Source: UBA288 sp964461885
GTDB taxonomy: Archaea; Halobacteriota; Methanomicrobia; Methanomicrobiales; Methanospirillaceae
NCBI GenBank assembly: GCA_964461885.1
Contig: CAYWVY010000021.1
Coordinates: 1 to 32,349, forward strand
Length of the DNA stretch: 32,349 bases
Direction: 5' to 3'
Both the position numbers and the translations under genes were made by a program. The notes beneath the pieces were generated by a model that had not been told where the DNA came from, did no database searches, and saw nothing but the letters and a program-made list of their open reading frames with translations. Positions 23,827 through 31,615 of the stretch are shown in pieces (position 1 is the first letter of the stretch; the number at the start of each line of letters is the position of its first letter).

Positions 23827-24252
23827 CTAAGCGGGGATGTCGGTCGGCCTGGCCGCGTCGAGCACGATCTCGAGGACGCCGTGCTTGAGCCGGGTCCTGA
23901 CCGAGCCGGGGTCGCAGGGCGGCAGGGGCGCCGTCGTGTGGTACCGCCGGCCGTCCTCTTCGGCAAAGATCTGGAGGGTCCGGCCGGTCATGCCCATCCG
24001 GATATTCTCGGGAGCGACCCCCGGTACCTCGGTCACGACAACGATCTTGTCTTCGATCGTCGAGACCTCGGGCACCTGCTCGATCACCTCGGGCGTGTCC
24101 TCGGGCTCGGGGCCGTAGAAGATCTTGAATCCGATCGCGATCGGCATCCGTCCCTGTCCGCTCGCCTGCCGGTTTTGCATGAGGCGCCCGATCAGTTCCC
24201 TGACCAGGTCCTCGATCTCCTGCTCGTCCCTGTCGTGTGCGTGGGTGCTCAT
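23827..24252 (-). CDS. hsp20: Hsp20/alpha-crystallin small heat-shock protein
   Basis: The 141-residue chaperone has a charged N-terminal arm (HAHDRDEQEIEDLVRELIGRL) and an alpha-crystallin domain from about residue 60: DKIVVVTEVPGVAPENIRM, then YHTTAPLPPCDPGSVRTR and the closing HGVLEIVL, which replaces the usual A-x-x-x-NGVLxI. It ends DIPA, without a clear I-x-I tail, so oligomer assembly may differ from the classic type. It lies 14 bases downstream of cdc48 on the same strand, so the two are co-transcribed, the same pairing known from the heat-shock operon of Archaeoglobus. Confidence 0.88.
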   Translation of the reverse strand: MSTHAHDRDEQEIEDLVRELIGRLMQNRQASGQGRMPIAIGFKIFYGPEPEDTPEVIEQVPEVSTIEDKIVVVTEVPGVAPENIRMGMTGRTLQIFAEEDGRRYHTTAPLPPCDPGSVRTRLKHGVLEIVLDAARPTDIPA

Positions 24253-24266
24253 TTTGACTGTCTCGG

Positions 24267-26693
24267 TTATCTCGGGGTGTCCAGACGTTCTCTCAGGGCC
24301 GCGGTCTGGTCGCGGAGGGCGCTGAAATCTTTCTTCCGGGCGTAAACCGCCTTCCGCAGCGCGTCCGCCTGCTGCCGCAGTTCGTCTTCGGGGCCGACGC
24401 CCATGGTCGCGAGCTCGGCCCGCCGGACCACGGCCGCCGCCTCTTCGAGGACGGACCGCTGGTCCTGAGTGTAGATCATCTCCCAGGCCTGGCGTTCCGC
24501 GGCCTCTATCGCGTCACGGTCGAGCGAGCCCCTGACCTTCTCGAGCGCGGCGTCGAAGTGGGCCTTCGTGAGGCGTATGTTCGCGGCCGCGTCGGCCCGC
24601 TCCTGATCTGTGGTTTCGCCCATGACGGTGATAAACTCGCGCATAGCGGCGAGTTTCGCCTCGCGGACGAGGGCCTCGATGTCCGCGCCGACGAACCCCT
24701 CGGTCCGGGCGACCATGTCGTCGACGTTGACGTCGTCGGCGAGCAGGTCGTCCGCGCGCCCGAGGTAGACCTCGAAGATCTTCTTCCGACCCTCTTCGTC
24801 CGGCGGCGGCACGTAGACGTGCCGATCGAGCCGTCCGGGGCGCAGGAGGGCCGTATCGATCATGTCCGGCCGGTTGGTCGCGGCCAGCACGACCACGTTC
24901 TTGAGCTCTTCGAGCCCGTCGAGCTCGGTCAGGATCTGGCTGACCACGGACTCGGTCACGTGGCTCGAGCCTGCGTACGACCCGCGGACCGGCACCAGCG
25001 CGTCCACTTCGTCGAAGAAGATGATCGCCGGTGCGGCCTGTCGCGCGCGCCTGAAGATGTCGCGGACGCCCTTCTCGGACTCGCCGACCCACTTCGAGAG
25101 GAGCTCGGGCCCCTTGATCGAGATGAAGTTCGAGTCCGACTCGTTCGCGACAGCCTTCGCGAGCAGGGTCTTGCCCGTGCCGGGCGGGCCGAAGAGCAGG
25201 ATGCCCTTCGGGGCCTCGGTCCGGAGCCGCTCGAAGACGTCGGCGTACTTGAGCGGCCACTCGACCGTCTCCCGGAGCTCGGCCTTGACCTCCTCGAGCC
25301 CGCCAACGTCGGCCCATGTCACGTCGGGCACCTCGACCAGGACCTCGCGCATACCCGAGGGCTCGACGAACTTTCGAGCGTGCGTGAAATCTTCGTCCGT
25401 GACCTCGAGATTCTCGATTATCTCAGCCGGGATCTCCTCGTCGGCCGGTACCGAGGGGAGCACGCGGCGAAGCGCATGCATCGCGGCCTCCTTGACCAGG
25501 AGCGCGATATCGGCGCCAACGAACCCGTGCGTGGTCTCGGCGTAGTCCCGGACGCGGTTGTTCTCGACGATGTCCTTGGAGAGCGGCACCCCGCGGGTGT
25601 GGATCTTGAAGATCTCCTCGCGCCCCTTCGTGTCGGGGATGCCGATCTCGATCTCGCGGTCGAACCGCCCGCCGCGGCGGAGCGCGGGGTCGATCGAGTC
25701 CGGGATATTCGTCGCGCCGATCACAACGACCTGTCCGCGGGTCTTGAGCCCGTCCATCAAGGCAAGGAGCTGCGCGACCACGCGCCGCTCGACCTCGCCC
25801 TTGGTGTCCTCGCGCTTGGGTGCGATAGAGTCTATCTCATCAATGAATATGATTGATGGCGCCTTTTCTTGCGCCTCCTCGAAGATCTGCCGGAGGTTCC
25901 CCTCGGACTCGCCGTAGTACTTGGACATGATCTCGGGGCCAGAGATCGTCATGAAGTGGGCGTCGACCTCGTTCGCGACGGCCTTGGCGATCAGGGTCTT
26001 GCCCGTGCCGGGCGGGCCGTAGAGGAGCACCCCCTTCGGCGGCGTGATCCCAAGCCGGTCGAAGATCTCGGGGTGACGGAGCGGCAGCTCGATCATCTCG
26101 CGGACCTGTTCGAGCTCGCGCCCGAGCCCGCCGATGTCCTCGTAGTGGACGTCGGTCCGTTCGCCCTTCTCCTCGTCGGCCTTCGGTTCGTACGGCGTCT
26201 CCTTGAGCTCGACCACGGTCTCGTCCGAGACGATCACGATTCCCTTCGGCGCGACCTTCGCGATCACGAAGGTGAGCGGGTTGCCGATCACGTCGACGCG
26301 GAGGGCCTGGCCTTCCATGACCGAGCGACCGTGGAGCAGGCGCTTGAGGTACTGCTCGCCGCCGACGAGCCGGATCGGCTGCGTGGGCTGGATCACGATC
26401 TTCTTCGCGACGGCGGCCTGGACCTTGTGGACCCGGACCTGTTCGCCGACGCCAGTGCCGGCGTTGCCGCGGGTGCTGCCGTCGATCCGGAGGATGGCTC
26501 TCCCCGTGTCCTCGGCGAAGCCCGGCCAGACGATCGCGTTCGCCTTCCGCTTGCCCTGGATCTCGATTACGTCGCCCGAGACGAGCCCGAGCGCACGCAT
26601 CGCGTCCATGCTCACGCGGGCGATGCCGCGGCCGGCGTCCTCGCGCGCCGCTTCCCTGACCGTGACGTTGATGGAATTGTTTGTGTCTGCCAT
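24267..26693 (-). CDS. cdc48: Cdc48/VAT-type AAA ATPase
   Basis: This 808-residue unfoldase extracts and unfolds proteins, feeding the proteasome. The N-domain (about 1-185) has the double-psi barrel sequence DAGRGIARVSMDAMRALG. The first AAA module has Walker A GPPGTGKT at about 227-234 and Walker B IIFIDEID; the second has GPPGTGKT at about 505-512 and IIFFDEVD. Arginine-finger regions (DPALRRGGRFDREIE and DTALLRPGRLDRHVY) are intact in both. The C-terminal region is long and helical (about 735-808) and lacks a HbYX end, closing RLDTPR. It leads the operon with hsp20, and its promoter has a strong TATA box and two palindromes. Confidence 0.96.
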   Translation of the reverse strand: MADTNNSINVTVREAAREDAGRGIARVSMDAMRALGLVSGDVIEIQGKRKANAIVWPGFAEDTGRAILRIDGSTRGNAGTGVGEQVRVHKVQAAVAKKIVIQPTQPIRLVGGEQYLKRLLHGRSVMEGQALRVDVIGNPLTFVIAKVAPKGIVIVSDETVVELKETPYEPKADEEKGERTDVHYEDIGGLGRELEQVREMIELPLRHPEIFDRLGITPPKGVLLYGPPGTGKTLIAKAVANEVDAHFMTISGPEIMSKYYGESEGNLRQIFEEAQEKAPSIIFIDEIDSIAPKREDTKGEVERRVVAQLLALMDGLKTRGQVVVIGATNIPDSIDPALRRGGRFDREIEIGIPDTKGREEIFKIHTRGVPLSKDIVENNRVRDYAETTHGFVGADIALLVKEAAMHALRRVLPSVPADEEIPAEIIENLEVTDEDFTHARKFVEPSGMREVLVEVPDVTWADVGGLEEVKAELRETVEWPLKYADVFERLRTEAPKGILLFGPPGTGKTLLAKAVANESDSNFISIKGPELLSKWVGESEKGVRDIFRRARQAAPAIIFFDEVDALVPVRGSYAGSSHVTESVVSQILTELDGLEELKNVVVLAATNRPDMIDTALLRPGRLDRHVYVPPPDEEGRKKIFEVYLGRADDLLADDVNVDDMVARTEGFVGADIEALVREAKLAAMREFITVMGETTDQERADAAANIRLTKAHFDAALEKVRGSLDRDAIEAAERQAWEMIYTQDQRSVLEEAAAVVRRAELATMGVGPEDELRQQADALRKAVYARKKDFSALRDQTAALRERLDTPR

Positions 26694-26704
26694 GTGAATC
26701 TCCT

Positions 26705-26752
26705 GTAAATCTGGTAAGATTTACCTAAGGTTAGGGTCGCATAATATATAAA
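26705..26752 (-). promoter_or_regulatory. cdc48-hsp20 promoter with TATA box and two palindromes
   Basis: On the minus strand the TATA box reads TTTATATATT (26743-26752). Immediately downstream is the perfect palindrome CCTAA-CC-TTAGG (26724-26735). Then comes a perfect inverted repeat, GTAAATC-N6-GATTTAC (26705-26724), covering the expected start of transcription. The cdc48 ATG follows 12 bases later with AGGAGAT as ribosome site. In Archaeoglobus the repressor HSR1 controls a cdc48-hsp20 operon through a palindromic site of CTAAC/GTTAG type, so a heat-shock repressor site is a reasonable reading. Confidence 0.65.
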
Positions 26753-27300
26753 TTTAACCAATAACCTTTCTGCTCCGCTGACCATTCCCCATTGCGGGTG
26801 CGGCGTCTCTATCGGCCGAACCCATAAAAATGTATCGGTCTCGATCGCAGTTATCGGCCTGTTCCGATCCGTAGAAACGGGTGTCGGAGTCTTCAGCCGG
26901 AGCACGGGCGGACCGGCGGTGACCCCTTCTGGGCCCGGTCCTTCCCTCATCCGACTCGATCATCGTGAAGAGTTAGTCCCCGGAACGTGCGGGTGCGAAG
27001 GAGCCCACCAGTCTCAGAGCCCTGACGTCTCCCGGTGTGTTCAATGCCGTAATCGTGCTGGACGTTCGGGCCCGGAAACGAGTGATGTCGAGCGGAGCCA
27101 TCGCGGGCCGACATAAATGCCGGGAAGGGGGAACGGTGGTGCCCACATGACTTCCCGGCATTCTCCGTCGCACATAAACGTGACTCCGACGATAGACAGC
27201 CGATCGCCGATGCGCCAAGTGCCGTTGCGATAACTATCCGCCGCTTCCGATGCCATGATATAGGGGCTTCCCCCAGAGAGTTACTCGGGAGAATCTCGCG
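26753..27300. other. Intergenic region between cdc48 and the ACS operon
   Basis: About 550 bases separate the divergent cdc48 and acsB genes. The left edge holds the cdc48 promoter. Bases 27116-27162 form a strong inverted repeat. GATATAG at 27256-27262 is the best TATA-like site for acsB, and GGGAG at 27289-27293 is a ribosome site for its ATG. Several short frames exist on both strands but none has recognisable motifs; I see no RNA gene. Confidence 0.5.
27116..27162. promoter_or_regulatory. Perfect 12-base inverted repeat upstream of the ACS operon
   Basis: AATGCCGGGAAG (27116-27127) is exactly inverted as CTTCCCGGCATT (27151-27162) around a 23-base spacer. The spacer itself holds GTGG-TGC-CCAC, so the RNA could fold into a long hairpin with an inner stem. 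ACATAAA occurs directly before the first arm and again at 27171-27177. There is no T-run, so it is not a standard terminator. It may be an operator or a structured leader element some 140 bases before acsB. Confidence 0.6.
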
Positions 27301-29331
27301 ATGATCGATATTCCACGGGCCGTCGAAACGGGCGGGGCCGCGCTCGGTACGGCGATGGCCGCGCTCGAGGGGCCGATAGCCTACGAGGAGACCGCCTATC
27401 ACCTGCCGATCTCGTTCGCGGTGACCGGCACCCCGGTGACCGACGCGGACTCGGCCCGGGCCGCGTACGCCGCCTCAGGCGACAACCCGCTTGTCGCCTG
27501 GGAGTGCCTCCGGGCCGGCCGGGCGACCGCGTCCGGCCCCGAGGGGTCGCCGTATACGGGCTTCATCCCCGATGCCGAGATCCGCAAGCTCGGGTACTCG
27601 CTCGTCGACGGCTCGATCCTCGGACTCTGCCTGATCGTCGGAAAGCCCGACCACGCCGGCGTGGCGGCGGCACTCTGCCGCGAGCTCCAGGAGAAGTACA
27701 TGCTGACCTTCCTGGCGGGCCCGGTCGTGCCCGTCCTCCAGGAGGCGCACGTCCGGGTCGGGCTCGAGTATAGGCTCGTCCCGCTTGGCTCGACGCCGTC
27801 GCACGGCGTCCACTTCGCCGACATCCTGGCGAGGGTCGCGATGATGTTCGGCGGGGTGACCCCCGGAGACGCGGCGCGCCTGCTCGCCTACGCGGCCGAA
27901 CGGGCGAAGGCGATGGTCATCGCGTTCCCCGGCCTCTCGGACGAGGAGGTCGCCTGCGTCGATGCGCTCCGCATGCTCGGGATCCCGATCCTGCACACGG
28001 GCGGGTACGAAGGGGGCGACTGGGTGGCAACCGAGGGAAAGGACGTAGTCCGGCACGGAATGGACCTGCTCGGTATCCGTGTCACGGTCACGGCGATCCC
28101 GATCCCGATGGGCTGCTCACCCGCGTTCGAGGGGAAGTCGATCCGCAAGGAGGAGATGTACGTCGAGTTCGGCGGCGGGCGCTCGCCCGCGTTCGAGCTC
28201 CTGCGGATGAAGGACCCGTCCGAGGTCGAAGACGGCAAAGTGACCGTGGTCGGCCCTGAGATCGAGGAGCTCGAGGAGGGGGCGGCCGTTCCGCTCGCCA
28301 TCCTCGTCGATGTCGCTGGAAAGAACTTCCGCAAGGACTTCGAGCCCGTGCTCGAGCGGCGGATCCACAACTTCGTCAACTACGGCGAGGGCTCCTGGCA
28401 CACGGCCCAGCGGGACCTTATCTGGGTCCGGGTCTCGAAGGAGGCCGTCAAGAACGGTCTCCGGATCGAGCACCTGGGCAAGCTCCTCGCCGCGAAGTTC
28501 CGGATTGACTTCCCCGACCTCCTGGACGCGGTCCAGGTGACGCTCGTCACGGACCAGCCCGAGGTCGAGCGGCTCAAGCAGGAGGCCGACGCGGTCTACG
28601 AGGAGCGCGACGCCCGGATCCGCGGGATGAAGGACGACGACGTTGACGTCTTCTACTCGTGCACGCTCTGCCAGACCTTCGCTCCCGACCACGTCTGCGT
28701 CATCACGCCCGAGCGGCCCGCGCTCTGCGGGGCCATATCCTGGCTCGACGGCCGGATCGCCCACGAGATCTCGCCGGCCGGCGCGAACCAGCCGGTCAAG
28801 AAGGGGGGTGTGATCGACCGGAACGGCGGCGAGTTCGAGGGCGTGAACCGGTTCATCAAGAAGGCGTCGCACGGGGCGGTCGACAGGTGCCACCTCTACG
28901 CGGTGGTCGAGTACCCCATGACGTGCTGCGGCTGCTTCGAGGCGATCGCGCTCGTCCTCCCCGAGGTGAACGGGATCATGGTCGTGAACCGCGAGTACAA
29001 GGGCGAGACCCCGTCGGGCATGACCTTCTCGACCCTCGCCGGCACCATCGGCGGCGGCGCGCAGACCCCGGGCTTTGCCGGGATCTCGAAGGAGTATCTT
29101 CTCTCGGACCGGTTCCTCCAGGCCGAGGGCGGTATCGAGCGGCTGGTCTGGATACCGTCGGCTCTCAAGGAGGAACTCGCCCCGCGCCTGAAGGCGAAGC
29201 TCGCAGAGAAGGGACTTGACGATCTCTTCGACCGGATTGCGACCGAAAAGGAGGCGACCACCATCGAGGAGTTGATGGCGTATCTCGAGTCCCTGGGCCA
29301 CCCCGCGCTCGCCATGAAGGAGCTCTTCTAG
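27301..29331 (+). CDS. acsB: Acetyl-CoA synthase (CODH/ACS beta subunit), full-length bacterial-type architecture
   Basis: The enzyme joins a methyl group, CO and CoA into acetyl-CoA at the nickel-containing A-cluster. Ligands are visible: C454 and C457 (FYSCTLCQTF), C466 (DHVC) and C476 (ALCG) for the Fe4S4 part, and C543 and C545 (CCGCFEA) for the distal nickel. SGMTFSTLAGTIGGGAQTPG follows. The striking point is length: 676 residues. Methanosarcina-type CdhC has under 500 and lacks the N-terminal domain, but here residues 1 to about 290 carry it (YTGFIPDAEIRKLGYSLVDG, MMFGGVTPG, PAFEGKSIRKEEMYVEFGGG), as in clostridial AcsB. About 50 residues at the very N-terminus are shorter than in Moorella. 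It leads the operon. Confidence 0.93.
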   Translation: MIDIPRAVETGGAALGTAMAALEGPIAYEETAYHLPISFAVTGTPVTDADSARAAYAASGDNPLVAWECLRAGRATASGPEGSPYTGFIPDAEIRKLGYSLVDGSILGLCLIVGKPDHAGVAAALCRELQEKYMLTFLAGPVVPVLQEAHVRVGLEYRLVPLGSTPSHGVHFADILARVAMMFGGVTPGDAARLLAYAAERAKAMVIAFPGLSDEEVACVDALRMLGIPILHTGGYEGGDWVATEGKDVVRHGMDLLGIRVTVTAIPIPMGCSPAFEGKSIRKEEMYVEFGGGRSPAFELLRMKDPSEVEDGKVTVVGPEIEELEEGAAVPLAILVDVAGKNFRKDFEPVLERRIHNFVNYGEGSWHTAQRDLIWVRVSKEAVKNGLRIEHLGKLLAAKFRIDFPDLLDAVQVTLVTDQPEVERLKQEADAVYEERDARIRGMKDDDVDVFYSCTLCQTFAPDHVCVITPERPALCGAISWLDGRIAHEISPAGANQPVKKGGVIDRNGGEFEGVNRFIKKASHGAVDRCHLYAVVEYPMTCCGCFEAIALVLPEVNGIMVVNREYKGETPSGMTFSTLAGTIGGGAQTPGFAGISKEYLLSDRFLQAEGGIERLVWIPSALKEELAPRLKAKLAEKGLDDLFDRIATEKEATTIEELMAYLESLGHPALAMKELF

Positions 29332-29339
29332 GAGACCCC

Positions 29340-30278
29340 ATGGCGTACGATGCACCCACGGACTGGAGCGGCGCCATCGGCAGGGTCCAGGTCGGCGCGA
29401 CGGAGGGCGAGGGGGGAACCCGCAAAGTCTCGTACCGGATCGGCGGCAACGAGGGCCTCCCGTTTGTCGAGCCGAATGACGGCCTTTCGCGCCCGCTCGT
29501 CGCGTACGAACTCTGCGACGACCCGTCCTTCTGGTCCCCGCTGGTCATCGAACGGATCGGCGCGATGGCCGCTGACCTCGCGTGCTGGACCCGGGCGGCC
29601 GAGACGGACCTCGGCGCCGACCTCGTGCGGCTCTACCTGACTTCGACAAAGGTCCGCGGCTTCGCCGACTTCGACGGCATCGGAGCGGCCGTCCGGACGG
29701 TGCTCGAGTCGACGGCCCTCCCCCTGATCGTCGAGGGGCCGAACGAGCCCGCGATCGAGTCCGAGGCCTTCCGCCGGATCGGCGAAGCCGGCGAGGGGGA
29801 GCGCCTCCTGCTCGGGACGGCCGAGGCCACCCGGTACCGATCCGTCGCGGCCGCCGCCCTCGCGTACCACCACGGGGTGATCGCGCAGTCCCCGATCGAC
29901 GTGAACCTCGCAAAACAGCTCAATATTCTGCTCCGCGAGATCGGCGTGCCCCAGGAGCAGATCGTGATCGACCCGTACACGGGTGCGCTCGGATACGGGT
30001 TCGAGTACTCCTACTCGGCCATGGAGCGGGTCCGATACGCCGCTCTGAAGGGCGACGGGGATCTCGCCATGCCCATGATCTCGTCGGCCACGGACTCGCT
30101 CACGATCAAGGAGGTCCGCGACGCCCCGCCCGGCGAGGAGCACCGGACCGCGATCGCCTGGGAGGTCACGACCGGCCTCGCTGCGGCCGTCGCGGGCGCC
30201 GCGATCGTCTGCGTCCGTCATCCCGACTCGGTGGCCCCCCTGCGGGCCGCGATCGAGGCGACCTGGGGGGCCTGCTGA
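29340..30278 (+). CDS. acsD: Corrinoid iron-sulfur protein small subunit
   Basis: The 312-residue TIM-barrel subunit of the corrinoid iron-sulfur protein (CoFeSP) helps carry the methyl group to ACS. The ATG at 29340 follows CTAGGAGACC, eight bases after the acsB stop. Recognisable are the N-terminal VSYRIGGNEGLPF, and barrel motifs LIVEGPNEPAIESEAF, AQSPIDVNLAKQLNILL and DPYTGALGYGFEYSYSAMER. Its length equals bacterial AcsD (about 310-325 residues) and is shorter than the roughly 430-residue CdhD of Methanosarcina. The stop overlaps the acsC start (TGATG), so the two CoFeSP subunits are made in coupled fashion. Confidence 0.9.
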   Translation: MAYDAPTDWSGAIGRVQVGATEGEGGTRKVSYRIGGNEGLPFVEPNDGLSRPLVAYELCDDPSFWSPLVIERIGAMAADLACWTRAAETDLGADLVRLYLTSTKVRGFADFDGIGAAVRTVLESTALPLIVEGPNEPAIESEAFRRIGEAGEGERLLLGTAEATRYRSVAAAALAYHHGVIAQSPIDVNLAKQLNILLREIGVPQEQIVIDPYTGALGYGFEYSYSAMERVRYAALKGDGDLAMPMISSATDSLTIKEVRDAPPGEEHRTAIAWEVTTGLAAAVAGAAIVCVRHPDSVAPLRAAIEATWGAC

Positions 30279-31615
30279 TGGCGCTCAAGGCCCTCGACAT
30301 CTACAAGCTCCTGCCGAAGAAGAACTGCAAGGAGTGTGGCGTCCCGACCTGCCTGACGTTCGCCATGAAACTCGCGTCGGGTAAGGCCGATATCGAGCTC
30401 TGCCCGTACCTCGACGAGAACGCGAAGACCGTCCTCGGCGCCTCGACCCGTCCGCCGATCCGGCTGGTGAAGGTCGGGGTCGGCGAGCGGTCGTTCCGGG
30501 TCGGGGACGAGTTCGTCTTCTACCGGCACGAGAAGACTTTCTACCACGAGCCGGCCATCCTCTTCCGGGTCTCTGACACCTGGGACGAGGCCACGATCAC
30601 GGGCGTGGTCCACGAGGTCCGCGACTTCAAGCTGACCCGGGTCGGCCAGGACCTCGTGCTGAACGGGGTCGCGGTCGCGAATGACTCGGGTGATCCCGCC
30701 GCATTTGGCCGAGCCGTCGCGATCGTCGAGGCGAACGCCCACCTCCCCGAGGTGCTGATCGCCGACGACCCGGCCGCGCTCGAGGCGGGCCTCGCCCACT
30801 GCGGCACCTTCCGCCCGCTCCTCGACGGTGCCACCGACGCGAACGCCGAGGCCGTCTGTGCCCTCGCGAAGAAACATGGCGCTCCGCTCGTGGTCCGCGC
30901 GCCGGACTTCGAGCCGCTCGTCGAACTGGTCAAGCGCTGCGCCGCGCTCGGGGTCGCGGACCTCGTGCTCGACCTCGACGCCCCGACCCCGGCCGAGTTC
31001 GTGGAGCGCTCCTCGGCCGTCCGGCAGCTCGCGATCGCGCGGGCCGTACCCGAGCTCGGCTACCCGGTCTACTACGACTGCTCGAAGGCTGGCGAGCTCG
31101 CCACCGCGGCTCTCTCGATCGGAATTCTCAAGTTCGGCTCGGTCCTCGTCGCCGGCCCGCTCTCGCGCCCCGAGACGGTCGCGGCCATGACCCTGCGGCA
31201 GAACGTCTACACCGATCCCCAGAAGCCGATCCAGATGACCCCGGGGCTGTACCGGATCGGGAACCCCGGACCCGAGGCGCCCGTGTTGATGACTGTGAAC
31301 TTCTCGCTCACCTTCTTCACGCTCCAGGGCTACCTCGAGTCGACCCGGATCCCCTGCTACATGCTGATCGTGGACACCGAGGGGCAGTCCGTGCTGACCG
31401 CCGTGGCGGCCGGCAAGCTCTCCGAGACCGTGGTCGCGGACGCGATCAAAAAGTTCGAGGTCGAGGATGCGGTCACGCACCGGAAACTGATCATCCCGGG
31501 GTACGCGTCTCCGCTCTCGGGCGCGATCGAGGACGCGACGAAGTGGACGGTGATGGTCGGTCCCCGCGACGCAGCCGACATTGGCGCGTTCCTCGAGACG
31601 GAGTGGAAGGGATAG
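30278..31615 (+). CDS. acsC: Corrinoid iron-sulfur protein large subunit
   Basis: The 445-residue subunit binds the corrinoid and a [4Fe-4S] cluster that reduces it. The cluster motif is at the N-terminus: C17, C20, C25 and C42 (KKNCKECGVPTC and IELCPYL). A TIM-barrel-like middle is followed by the C-terminal corrinoid-binding domain (VLMTVNFSLTFFTLQGYLES, and IIPGYASPLSGAIEDATKW). Start ATG 30278 overlaps the acsD stop by one base; a much longer frame open upstream is antisense-like shadow in acsD. The length equals Moorella AcsC. The methyl group would come from tetrahydromethanopterin in a methanogen, not from tetrahydrofolate. Confidence 0.92.
   Translation: MALKALDIYKLLPKKNCKECGVPTCLTFAMKLASGKADIELCPYLDENAKTVLGASTRPPIRLVKVGVGERSFRVGDEFVFYRHEKTFYHEPAILFRVSDTWDEATITGVVHEVRDFKLTRVGQDLVLNGVAVANDSGDPAAFGRAVAIVEANAHLPEVLIADDPAALEAGLAHCGTFRPLLDGATDANAEAVCALAKKHGAPLVVRAPDFEPLVELVKRCAALGVADLVLDLDAPTPAEFVERSSAVRQLAIARAVPELGYPVYYDCSKAGELATAALSIGILKFGSVLVAGPLSRPETVAAMTLRQNVYTDPQKPIQMTPGLYRIGNPGPEAPVLMTVNFSLTFFTLQGYLESTRIPCYMLIVDTEGQSVLTAVAAGKLSETVVADAIKKFEVEDAVTHRKLIIPGYASPLSGAIEDATKWTVMVGPRDAADIGAFLETEWKG

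Noticed and set aside
24558..25856. A 432-codon plus-strand frame opposite cdc48
   Set aside because: It is antisense to the two AAA modules, and its composition mirrors their codons.
27041..27256. A 71-codon minus-strand frame between cdc48 and acsB (YRNGTWRIGDRLSIVG)
   Set aside because: The sequence looks protein-like, but it has no ribosome site, covers the strong inverted repeat at 27116-27162 and would leave only 44 bases for the acsB promoter. It is not excluded, but not supported.
28117..29355. A 412-codon minus-strand frame opposite acsB
   Set aside because: It is a shadow of acsB, with low-complexity charged composition and no motif.
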